Assembly (NCBI GenBank): GCA_001584585.1
Contig: LSYV01000033.1
Location: forward strand, 531,220 to 562,384
DNA length: 31,165 nt
Direction: 5' to 3'
From: Gonium pectorale
Lineage: Eukaryota; Chlorophyta; Chlorophyceae; Chlamydomonadales; Volvocaceae
Part shown: in pieces, positions 10,446 through 19,619 of the stretch
Layout of the letters: the number at the start of each line of letters is the position of its first letter
How positions within the stretch are numbered: the first letter of the stretch is position 1
Program-made: the position numbers and the translations under genes
Notes under the pieces: model-generated
The model's database searches: none
The model's input: only the letters and a program-made list of their open reading frames with translations
What the model was told of the DNA's origin: nothing

Positions 10446-12121
10446 TACCCCACAGCAGGATTGGCTACGCACGCTGACAGCCCAGCGGGCCGTGCGTCAT
10501 GCGTCAGCGCGCAGCGCGAGTACTCCGGCCAGGAGGCATCACCCCACAACACAGCAAAGCAGAGCATCCCCCTCACCGGCGTGGGGCAGCCCTGCTCCGC
10601 GAGCCACTCCATGGCTGCCTCGCAGCCAGCGGCCCCTGCATTCCGGAAGGGGTCACCACCCCAGGGGCAGCCGCGCTGCCGCAGCCACGCCATCACTTCC
10701 ACACGGCCCGAGGCCGCCGCGGCGTCCAGCAGGCGAGGTGACGCAACATGTGCCCCCAGCTCCTCAACTGCCCACGTCAGAATCGGGAGGTGGCCGCGTC
10801 TTGCTGCCGCCGACGCCACTATGGCGGCGTCCAGCGGGCAGCCACGCTGCCGCAGCCACTGTAGCGCCTCCAGATCACGGCTGAACGTCGCAACCGGCAA
10901 CAGCCATGTGTGCTGCAGCGACGCGCCCAGCTCCTCCACTGCCCACATCAGCACCGGCAGGTGCCCGCTCCCGGCTGACGCCGAGGCCACCTCAGCGGCG
11001 TCCAGTTCGCAGCCGTGCTCACGGAGCTTCCTCAGCGCCTCGAGCCGACCCCGGCGTATCGCCTCTTCAATCGCTTGTCGCCCAGGCTCCAGGCCCCTCC
11101 GAAACAGCAGCTCCAGAGCGGCCACGTTCCCGGCGATAAGGGCATTGTCGATGGCGCTTTCATTTGCTGGGTAGCCCCGCACCAGCAGCCACGTCAGCCG
11201 GAGCTCGGCGTCGGGGCAGCGCGCGGCAGCGGCGCATGCGCTCGGACCCGCGCTGAAGCGGGGGCCCAGCTGCGACTCAGCCCACTCCACCTTGCCCTGC
11301 CAGTCGGAGGTGCGGCTGCCGGCGGCAACGTCGATCACGGAGGCAACCCGACCGACGCTCAAGTAAACGCTCTTGCAGCGCTGGTGGAGGGCCCTGAGCG
11401 TGGCCAGGTCGCAGCCCCGCACAGCGGCGAGCAGCAGGGCCCCACACGCCTCGTCGCCTAGCGGCGCCATGCTGTCACCGGGGCCGATAGGCCCCTCCGG
11501 CCGCCGCTGCAGCAGCCAGCCCGCCAGCTCCGGGTGCCCTCCGCGGAGGGCGGCGCATACGTGCTCAATCTTCCACAGGCTCCGGCAAGCATCACCGCTC
11601 ATCAGCGCCTCGCATACCGCCCTATGGCCCGCCTCAACCGCGGCGCGCAGCAAAGGGCCGATATCAGGGACGTGACCAGGTGCCAGCTTGTGGACGACCC
11701 CCACAAGGCAATGGAATGCGCTGACGTGGCCCGCAGCGGCAGCGGTTTTTAGGAGGACCGTCAGCTGACCCAGGTCTGGGATGAAGCCCACCACCTCCAG
11801 CGCCACATTCAGGTTGGCCACCACGCCGCTGGACACAGTGAGGCGCAGCAGCTGCTTGCGCTGCACCAGCGTCAGGTCCCGCATGGAGCCGGCCCATCGC
11901 GCCGCGAAGGCCTGTGATGGGACGGGCTGCGAGAGGCGCACGGTTGCCAAGTCGGGGCGGCCGCGGAACTGCTCCGCGGTGGCCTTGTCGACGCGGCGCA
12001 GCGTGCAGATGACCTCATTGGGGTGCAGGAAGCTGGCGTAGCGCTCGATCAGCCCAGGCAGCCAGATGTTGGGCAGCGCGGCATCGTGGGGACTTGCCTC
12101 GGTAGTCTCCTGGGTAGCCAT
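10445..12121 (-). CDS. F-box-like / ankyrin repeat protein (558 aa)
   Basis: A single-exon ORF. The N-terminal 60 residues (LPNIWLPGLIERYASFLHPNEVICTLRRVDKATAEQF) have the shape of an F-box-like helix set. It is followed by the VRLSQPVPSQAFAARW block that marks a large ankyrin family in volvocine algae. From about residue 95 to 530 there are ten or more degenerate ankyrin units, the clearest being 'LEALRKLREHGCELDAAEVA', LEALQWLRQRGCPLDAAIVA, 'VEVMAWLRQRGCPWGGDP' and AAMEWLAEQGCP. These proteins are presumed to act in protein-protein contacts, and an F-box could link them to SCF ubiquitin ligases; the partner cannot be read from the sequence. The start is the first Met. Two TGTAA signals follow the stop. 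The family is often tandemly duplicated, consistent with the fragment downstream. Confidence 0.85.
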   Translation of the reverse strand: MATQETTEASPHDAALPNIWLPGLIERYASFLHPNEVICTLRRVDKATAEQFRGRPDLATVRLSQPVPSQAFAARWAGSMRDLTLVQRKQLLRLTVSSGVVANLNVALEVVGFIPDLGQLTVLLKTAAAAGHVSAFHCLVGVVHKLAPGHVPDIGPLLRAAVEAGHRAVCEALMSGDACRSLWKIEHVCAALRGGHPELAGWLLQRRPEGPIGPGDSMAPLGDEACGALLLAAVRGCDLATLRALHQRCKSVYLSVGRVASVIDVAAGSRTSDWQGKVEWAESQLGPRFSAGPSACAAAARCPDAELRLTWLLVRGYPANESAIDNALIAGNVAALELLFRRGLEPGRQAIEEAIRRGRLEALRKLREHGCELDAAEVASASAGSGHLPVLMWAVEELGASLQHTWLLPVATFSRDLEALQWLRQRGCPLDAAIVASAAARRGHLPILTWAVEELGAHVASPRLLDAAAASGRVEVMAWLRQRGCPWGGDPFRNAGAAGCEAAMEWLAEQGCPTPVRGMLCFAVLWGDASWPEYSRCALTHDARPAGLSACVANPAVG

Positions 12122-13452
12122 TACTGTCGCACGTTTCAGTCGCCAAAATAGCCGCGTAGCTCAGTTCGGAGTCAGAAAGTTTGCTTTCCCCTTCGGTACA
12201 GTGCCGGTATTATTACAGGAGAAATATTATCATAAAGGAAGTCGACCGGCCATCCGTTTGGAGATCATGAGGAGCAAATTGTCCTGCGCGGAGGTACGGC
12301 TGGTCGTGGCATGTTTACAAAGGAGGAGCCCTCATCGTCCCTATGTGCCTCTCGGTCCTCACGCCCTCCACCAACGATGCAATAGGAGTGGGCTGTGCGT
12401 GGATGGGTGCAGTTCGCAAGTTGGAGCCGCCATCCTCCGTTGCAACGCCGTACCGTTCACAGCACAGCGTTGCCGCGTTGACGTCATAGTGGCCAAGCCG
12501 CATAAACGTGAAGTCTCACAGCAATCGCATCGAACACGTGCCGCAACGCGAGCGGCGAGCACGACAAGGACGTCAACAGCGGCGCACGAGGCGCGCTAGG
12601 TTCACCGTGATGCCTCCCTGGCAACGCTACAACGCCTTTTGTCGCGAAGCAAGGTTCACATTTGAACCCTAGCCGCAATCGAACTCGACGCACAGCGGAC
12701 GCGCTGATGACCAGACGCGGCCGTATCATGCCACGGCAGACCCAGCCACGAGTGCTGGACCTGCCGGACAGGCCATCGCCACGACCATCACTCCCACCAC
12801 CTTAACCAGCTGAGCCGAAGCATACGCCGGGTTCCAATTGGCGTTGAGTGCTTGCGTCTGCGTCCTACCCGCATCTCAGGCAAGTTCATGAACACATGTC
12901 CTATGAGCCGCGTGCCGCCATGCGTCCTACCAGCCTCTGCTTCTCCGTCAGGCAGCTGACCATGGTCTCTGGGCCGTCCACACGGTCGATGACACGTGCA
13001 CACCAAGAGGCGACCGGTCAATGCGCCCATCACCACCAGCAAAGGATACCTCCAAACGGGATGGCAGGCAACTATAAGCCCTCAAGAAGTACATTTGACA
13101 GTGGGAGGTGCGCCTGCTGGCATGCCCCGTCAGCAAAGCATCCAACCTCAACGTCAAAGACAGCCGCAGGTTCGCTGACGCTGCCGTTGTTCTCTCACTC
13201 ACCGCAGACACCGCGTCTGCTCCAGCTTTGCCTGGTCAGTGATAGCGTCGCGCGAAGTACTGCGGTGTGGTGGCGGCGCCGCAGCAATACCAACTCCCGG
13301 CCGCATGACCCCCACGACCAAACGCTCCCCTCACCCCGGCAGCTCAGCACCCGCCACATAAGCTGCCCCAACGTACCTCAGCAGACTCCCCTGCCCCCCA
13401 CGCCCCACCCAGTCATGAGCTTAGAGCCCATCCTCTCCCGCACCCGAGTGCG
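12122..13452. other. Intergenic, no gene recognised
   Basis: This stretch contains the promoter side of the ankyrin gene, with an AT-rich patch at 12208-12240 (tattattacagg...aaatattatcataaag) that may be promoter DNA. It also contains the 3' flank of the minus-strand gene at 13453. The segment 12722-12761 resembles the flank of the dispersed repeat at 9333-9370. Long ORFs here have no motif and are judged spurious. Confidence 0.55.
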
Positions 13453-14662
13453 CTACACCTCTCCCGGGTGGTGTTCCCACGTCTTCAGCTGGTACTTGTC
13501 CTGCTTGCGCATCAGCCGGCGCTGCAACCGCATGCGCTTGCGGCTGCGGTGGTGCGCCAGCAGCCGCATCGCCGCGTCAAAGTCGACGTAGGTGGGGTAC
13601 GTCGCCTCTGTGGGCGGGAACAGCTTGACGCCCGTCTGTAGCTGCTGGCTGAGCTCGATGTGGGTTGGCTGCGTGGCGGCCCAGCAGCTGATCTTGTCCA
13701 TGTGGGTCGGGCTGTAGCGCAGCTCCTCGGGCGCGTCGCTGCGGCCGTCCACCTGCTTGTCGTCGGGAATGAGCGTTACGTCGCGAAGCGGCAGGTAGGT
13801 GCCGCGTCGGGGCTTGGCCGAGGCGGAGGACGACAGTGAGGATGACGGGGTAGTGGGTGTGGAGGAGGATGCGGGAGACGCGGTGGTGGAGGTGGAGCGG
13901 GCGCTGAGGTTGCCGAGTTGGTCGAGCTCAGAGGCGGCGGCTGCCATGGAGGCGCTGACCCGCGGGTCGGGCTCGAGCAGCGGGTCACGGTCGGCCTCGC
14001 GGGCGTCCAGGGCGCAGAGGAGGACCGAGAGGTCGCGGTACGAGACGGAGAGGGAGGCGAGCGCAGCGAGGCGCTGCGCGGCCGCGCCGGGGCGCTGCAG
14101 CGCCGACAGCAGCTGCGGCAGCTGCTGCCGCTGGGCGGGGGACTGGGGATGGGGGCAAAGGGGGAGGAGGGGGAGGAGGTGGCAAGCAGGATGTTTGTGT
14201 GTGCGCGTGAGCCTGTTTGCGGGGTAACTGAACGGCGTTGGTGCGGGGAGCGCCGGACTGCTGATAGACTGATATGCGCTCATACGGATTGAAAGATGGC
14301 ACGTGGGGACATCCATTCAGGCTGGGTTGGCGTGCACCGCAGAACCCGCGGCTAGAGAGGATGCGGGCAAGCGGGGACCTGGGTTAAGGGCTGAAGGTGT
14401 GCCGGTGGGGCCGACACAGCTGGGTGGAAACCCCTTGCTCGGCATTGACCGCTGTCCAGCTCACGTGATGACACATTCTTTAGGACGTACTCACCAAGGA
14501 AGGAATGGCAGTCTGGCTTGCTGCTGCCGCGTCGGCCTGCGCTCCGCTCGTGCTCACAGCCCGCCATGACCCCGACAGGGCTAACTCCTCCCCGACGCCG
14601 GCCGCTGAGCACGCAGCCCGAGCGTGCGATGCCAGCCGCATGGCCAGCATTCCTGGTATCAT
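13453..14662 (-). CDS. Predicted mitochondrion-targeted basic protein, function unknown (281 aa)
   Basis: Two minus-strand exons, 14662-14495 and 14130-13453, joined in phase 0 by a GTGAGT donor and a gcccag acceptor. Exon 1 (56 codons) looks like a mitochondrial presequence: Met then Arg/Ala/Ser-rich with no acidic residues in the first 20, containing MLAMRLASHARAACSAAG and later SWRAVSTSGAQ. Exon 2 opens with a helical block, RQQLPQLLSALQRPGAAAQR followed by LAALASLSVSYRDLSVLLCAL. A Ser/Thr/Pro-rich linker follows. The C-terminal domain contains TYLPLRDVTLIPDD and 'YPTYVDFDAAMRLLAHH', and ends in a strongly basic helix (RSRKRMRLQRRLMRKQDKYQ). The basic tail would suit an RNA-binding or mitoribosome-associated protein, but no family is recognised. 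Without splicing, an ORF from 14316 would replace the presequence with intron-like pyrimidine-rich codons. The two-exon model is an inference. Confidence 0.62.
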
Positions 14663-15621
14663 CGGGTCCAGTGCAGGTTTGGTGAGCTATCGGCCCAAGC
14701 CCACGAAGAGAGCGGACGTGATGCCAACACAAGCTCACCACAAGCTTGCATTTCCAGCTAAGATTTAAAGCGCTAACTATCCGTACGTCCTCACGAACGT
14801 TGCCAGCTGACTCCGCAAGGACCAATCAGTGCGAGTGTGTCACTGTCGGCCGTTGCGTGTGTTGAGCACGATCATTGCACTTTGACGCTGGCTCATATCA
14901 CGGGCCGCTCTGCTTGGCCTGTGGCGCAGAACGGGACGCCGCACGACACCCTGAGGCCGAGCGCGGGAGATATCGCGCACAGTGCACCACCTACCAGAGC
15001 ACTCCATGTCCAATTAGCATCACTACGTTGCAAAAAGAAACATTGCAAAGGAGCATTGCGATCCCTTCTCTTGGAAAACCGTGTCATTTTACTCACTCCT
15101 GGCTCTTGCACAGCTGTGACAATGCCTGTTTCATGATAAGAGATCATGGATATCTCCCATCGTCCCATGTTCGGTGCGTAAAATGCTGACAGGGCATCAC
15201 GGCGCGCTCAGCTAGGGCGCTCTCTTGTGCTGTTTAATCCTACAAAGGTTAGTACTGCTGTTGACTTAGCATCGCTGGAATCAGGCACGAACGGACAAAG
15301 GATGAAAGATGGACGGATGGATGGAGACCTAGTCCTTGCAACGAATGTCAAGCACCAGGCGGGGTCGAGGGGACGTCCCATGGGGATTTATGGCCTATAC
15401 TACGTGTTGTAGGAGTGTTGCGTGTGTGTTGCAGGGGCACACTAGCTCTATCAATACTGTGAGTGCGCAGCCGCAAACCCCTAGCTCCTTAGCGTCTGCT
15501 TTGCAGAGGTGTGGCTCAGAGTTCATGGCTAGGGAGCGGAGAGGTCTACAATTTATGAACCCTCCTTGCTCCCCAGGTCTCCGTACCGCCGCGGAATCGG
15601 GGTTGGCAAAGTTGCAGGGTC
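14663..15621. other. Divergent intergenic region, no gene recognised
   Basis: This 959-bp region lies between the divergent mitochondrial-type gene (minus) and the coiled-coil gene (plus) and must hold both promoters. Its base composition is less GC-rich than the genes. A 5' non-coding exon of the coiled-coil gene is possible, since an acceptor-like tgctccccag lies at 15567-15576. Otherwise nothing specific is seen. Confidence 0.5.
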
Positions 15622-18371
15622 ATGGAGACTCCCGACGCGCTCCCGACGTCTTTGGTGAGGGCGGAATACACTTCGCCAGCGGCGCCGGTCCCGGTGCCCT
15701 CGGCTGCCACCAGCCGTTGCACCGCCGCAGTGGGCAGCCCATTCTCCAGCGCCGCCGCCGCGTCCTCTCCAAGCGCGGTTCTGGCGGCTTCGCTGGTGCG
15801 CTCCCGCGCCACCTACTTTGAGCGACTCACCTCCAACTCCAGGGCCTCCACGTCGGCCCCCGGCGGCAGCGGCACTGGCGGCAGCGGTGGCGGTAGCGGC
15901 GACGCAGCGCTGACGGGCGTCGCGGCGGAGGTAGAGGAGGCGCCGCCGACGCCTCGGCACTCCGCCATGCTCTCACCACATCCGCTCCATCCCCTGGCGC
16001 CCCACCCGCTAAGCCGCGCCGGCAGCGGCGGCAGCTGGGTGAGCGGCAGCTCGCGGGAGGACGGCGGGCCAGATGACTGCCGCGACGACATCGAGTCGGT
16101 CGACACATTCTTCGACAGGCCGTCGTACACCCAGTACGGCATTGTGGAGATGTCGTCGGTGTCGTCCTCCAGCCGCCGTGCGCCCGCGCCCGGGGCGGCG
16201 GCGCAGGAGCAGGGCTTCCCGCAGCAGCAGCCGACGGGCCCAGCGGCCTGCAGTGACGGCGGCGGCAACCGCAGCGCAGCAGCGGGTGACGGCGGCGCCA
16301 GCGCCAGCGCGGCTTCGCCCTCGGCCAGCGCCGCCGCTGCCTCTGCAGCCGCCGCATCCGCGCCCGGCAGCGGCTCGGACGCCCCGCCGGCCCCGGCCGC
16401 GGAGCTGGCGGCGGTGGGCGGACGGGGCTACGTGCGCAGCATGTCGGCGCGCTTTGGCCGCATGTCGAGCGGCGGCGGCGGTGGCGTGCGCGGCTTTGGC
16501 GGCGGCGGAAGCGGCGGCATGGACGGCCTGTTCGATGACCTGGTGGCGCACGTGGGGGCGCTGCTGGCGTGCCACCCCGACGTGGAGGCGCAGATGGGCA
16601 TGGTGCAGGGCCTCAGCGACAAGCTGCTGCAGCTGCACGAGGTGTGCGAGAGGCTGGAGCGCAAGGTGGGCGGGGGTGCGGGGGGTGGGGTTGGGACAAG
16701 GGGGTGGATGGGGTTCTCGGTGGGTAGGGTGGGTAGGTAGGGCCACGGGTGGGGGCGCGGACGGCGGGACTGGGGGGCATGCCGAGCGTGTGTGCGGAGG
16801 GCGGGGAGCGGAGTGCAAGGTGGGTGGGTGGGTGGGTGGGGGCACGGGCAGCGGAGGGGCGGGCGCGTGGGGTGGGTCTGGGGGGACGGGTGCGAGACGT
16901 GCGAGCAAGAGGCTGCAGCGAGTGCTTGCCAGGGTGGCTGGTGGCAGAGGGGCCGCAGGAACGGGTGGGGACTAAGAAGGGGCGTGTGTGAGGCGACCGC
17001 GGCGGGAAGGGGGGGCTGCACCAGGGCAGGTCACCTGCGGCCGCAGCCGCATACCCGTATCGTACGGTTGAGCGCTTCAGGCGCCGTTGTGCTCGCGGAC
17101 GAGGACCCTGTCAGCAGCTTTTGCGCCAGTCTCTGTATCATACACCTCCTCGCCGCACGTGTTGCCGCCTGTTGCCACCTCTCTCCTCGGCAGAAAAAGA
17201 CATAGAACAGATCCCAAATCCACTGACGCTTGCCGCGTCATGACAATCGCCGCCGCAGGAGGACGAGGTGGAGCACCTGCGCGGCGTGCTGCGCGAGCTG
17301 ACGCAGACGCGCGCGCAGGCGGTGCGGCTAAAGGTGCAGATGGCGGAGAGCCTCAACTCGCTGCAGCAGGAGTACTACAGGTGCGGCCCCGCGGAAGCGG
17401 CTCCTGAGCGGTTGTGGGTGCGGACGGGGCCCCTGGGAAGCGGCTCCAGCGATTGCACCGATGACACCGGCGCCAGCACCGAGGCAGTGGTGCAGTCGCT
17501 GAGTCGTCGGCAGCTCTATAAGTACGGTGTGTCCTCTATGCTTGCTCAGAAGATACGTATAACATAGCTCCGTGCATACGATGTGTTACGTATGCGATAC
17601 GGAGTGCAGAAANNNNNNNNNNNNNNNNNNNNNNNNNNNNNNNNNNNNNNNNNNNNNNNNNNNNNNNNNNNNNNNNNNNNNNNNNNNNNNNNNNNNNNNN
17701 NNNNNNNNNNNNNNNNNNNNNNNNNNNNNNNNNNNNNNNNNNNNNNNNNNNNNNNNNNNNNNNNNNNNNNNNNNNNNNNNNNNNNNNNNNNNNNNNNNNN
17801 NNNNNNNNNNNNNNNNNNNNNNNNNNNNNNNNNNNNNNNNNNNNNNNNNNNNNNNNNNNNNNNNNNNNNNNNNNNNNNNNNNNNNNNNNNNNNNNNNNNN
17901 NNNNNNNNNNNNNNNACTCCGTATCGTACATACGGTGTGCGTGAGGGCCAGTCGAGTGGCAGCCTCCCAGCGTCTCCCAGCCCACCCTAAGCCCATTGTG
18001 CACCGGTCCTGGCCCCCTTTGCGTCCCTCCCCGCCTTTTGGTGGCACGGCTCCAGCCTCCGCTTGTCCCGCCCCCTCCCCCCACGGGCCCTCAGGGTCCT
18101 GCGCTCCGCCCAGATGGCGCAGAGCACTGCCAAGCTGCACGCCGCCCGCGCCGCAGCCACGCGCAAGCAGCTGAACGACACGCAGTCCGAACTGGGCCGC
18201 TACAAGCGCGCGCTGGCGACGCTGCGCGACCGCAGCCGGCGGCTGCGCGCCGACAACGACGACATGGCGGCACGGCTGGCGGCGCTGGAGCGGGCGGGCG
18301 CGGGGCGTGAAGTGCGGCACAGCGCGTGCTACCTGGCCATGGTGCAGGCGCAGACGGCGGTGCTGTACTGA
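15622..18371 (+). CDS. Coiled-coil protein, function unknown (480 aa)
   Basis: Three plus-strand exons: 15622-16665, 17259-17380 and 18095-18371, with consistent phases (0, then 2). An in-frame stop at 15556 with no ATG between supports the start. Residues 1-300 are mostly low-complexity Ala/Ser/Gly, with a more ordered patch 'CRDDIESVDTFFDRPSYTQY' near residues 153-172 and a short basic motif, GYVRSMSARFGRMSS. From about residue 300 the protein is helical: 'LFDDLVAHVGALLACHPDVE', then LSDKLLQLHEVCERLERK, then long heptad-rich stretches in exons 2 and 3 ('DEVEHLRGVLRELTQTRAQA', 'TRKQLNDTQSELGRYKRALA', 'RLRADNDDMAARLAALERAG'). This predicts a parallel coiled coil of roughly 150 residues. No catalytic motif is present, and the family is not recognised. 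The assembly gap is in intron 2, so an extra exon could be hidden there, although exons 2 and 3 join in phase without one. Confidence 0.8.
17568..17604. repeat. Imperfect hairpin at the left edge of the assembly gap
   Basis: CTCCGT (17568-17573) pairs with ACGGAG (17599-17604), and GCATACG (17574-17580) pairs with CGTATGC (17589-17595). This leaves an 8-nt loop and a 3-nt bulge. The right edge of the gap begins with a related word (17917-17934, ctccgtatcgtacatacg). Confidence 0.8.
17613..17915. other. Assembly gap (about 300 N) inside intron 2 of the coiled-coil gene
   Basis: This is a run of undetermined bases. Both sides carry the related word CTCCGTATCG/CGATACGGAGT in inverted orientation, so the missing sequence is probably repetitive. 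Confidence 0.98.
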
Positions 18372-19619
18372 GTTTCAGTTACACTCACAGTGACAATGAC
18401 TGAGGGGCCGCGGGCACAGCGGGACGGAGGTGGGTGGGTGGGAAGCACTTGGCAGTGAGGGCACCGGGGTGGCGCGGTGTGCACGTAGTGGTAGGTGTGC
18501 GGTGGAGATTGAGTAGCGGGGACTGGGTGATGCGTGGTGGGCTGGTGGCGGCGGGAGCGTGGCGTGGGGGCATTGGATGGATGTGAGCTCCGGCCTCAGG
18601 CATTGCAGTGTTGGGCGCAGGTGTGGCAAAGGCCGCGTGCAGGATGGGCGCCATTGGTCCTGGCACGGGCGGCATTGGTCTGGTGCATTCGCGTTCAAAC
18701 GGCATTTGTAATGCGGTCAAAGCCCGTGGGACAGGATACGGGACATTCATGCGGGGTTTGGTTGGCCCAGCGCCCTCAAGGTTGGGGCGGAAGATTTCTA
18801 CCATTGGTTCTCTCTCCGTCTCCAGGATCACTCAGGCAGAGGCAGGTGGCCACGACAGGCCGCCGCCTCGGTATACGTGTACACAAGAAGGCAATAAGAC
18901 GGGCTGCGAAATGGGCGGTGTATCATGCCCAACTCTGCTTGGACATGTGTTGGAGGAGTGGGTTTCGAGGCCAGGCCGCTGCTTGCCCTGCACTTCAGGG
19001 TTCAACGTTGTTAGGTGTTGCGAGCCGCGCAAATGCTGCGCCTGTACTTTGTTTAGGCAACCTACGTGTTTTATGAGTGGACTTGCCTTGCAACCCTTTG
19101 CAGGCGGTAAAGCAGGGGTAAAGCGGCTCCAAACCGGGTGTGGCCACGTCCGATGCGCGTGCCTAGCTTTGTGGGGGTCCTCATCGGTTGCCATGGCTTT
19201 GGCTCTTGGGGAAACGGTCGGGTATGCGGATTAGGTGGCGTCAGCATGTTTAATGTGCGTGATGGCGGTGCTGGTGCTGGTGGTGTGTGTGAGAGCGGGG
19301 GCACGTCGCATCTCCATGTGTCACGCTTGATAATTGAACAAGTTGATAAACTTGTCAAATGTACGGAATAGGGCAGCAACGATGCTCTGAGGATGGTAGG
19401 ATCCAGGAATGGATCTGCGCATGCATCAGTCATCGACAGTCGCAAAGGTGCCTGAAGCCTGGAAGCTGTTCACCGGCACGATCTGATCGGCACACAATGT
19501 ACTGGGACAAACTAATTTTCGATCGGTCCCACGCGATAGTTATGTACATAAGCTGAGCCATTACATATTTATGTCGCTAAAATGTGAGTCCTAGACACAC
19601 CAGGAAGGAGCCCCCAACC
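18372..19619. other. 3' UTR of coiled-coil gene and upstream region of polymerase gene
   Basis: This tandem (plus/plus) intergenic stretch has a likely polyadenylation signal for the upstream gene at 18707. GT/GGT-rich runs occur at 18425-18560 and 19255-19300. The last 120 bp are AT-richer and include ttacatatttatg at 19561-19573, a TATA-like word about 50 bp before the assigned polymerase start. No further gene is seen. Confidence 0.5.
18707..18711 (+). terminator. TGTAA polyadenylation signal, coiled-coil gene
   Basis: TGTAA occurs about 340 bp after the stop codon of the coiled-coil gene and is the first such word downstream on the plus strand. Its position suits a typical volvocine 3' UTR. 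Confidence 0.55.

Noticed and set aside
12151..12170. tRNA-like D-arm word gcgtagctcagttcgg
   Set aside because: No matching anticodon arm, T arm or acceptor stem follows at the required distances.
12645..12680. ggttcacatttgaacc palindrome and a nearby T-loop-like word on the minus strand
   Set aside because: The stem of the T arm does not pair and no other tRNA arm is present; it is only a short inverted repeat.
14131..14316. N-terminal extension of the mitochondrial-type protein from ATG 14316
   Set aside because: The codons are pyrimidine-rich and intron-like (poly-C/T tract ending gcccag); the spliced presequence exon gives a better protein.
15435..15458. 24-nt exon-like segment (GHTSSINT) between gttgcag and gtgagt, resembling a WD40 start
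   Set aside because: It is isolated, with no other WD repeat exon on either side; chance splice words are frequent in this DNA.
16009..16975. About 300-codon ORFs on both strands over the coiled-coil gene's first exon
   Set aside because: Arg/Ala/Pro-rich shadows of the low-complexity exon, which is supported by its start context and phase-consistent splicing.
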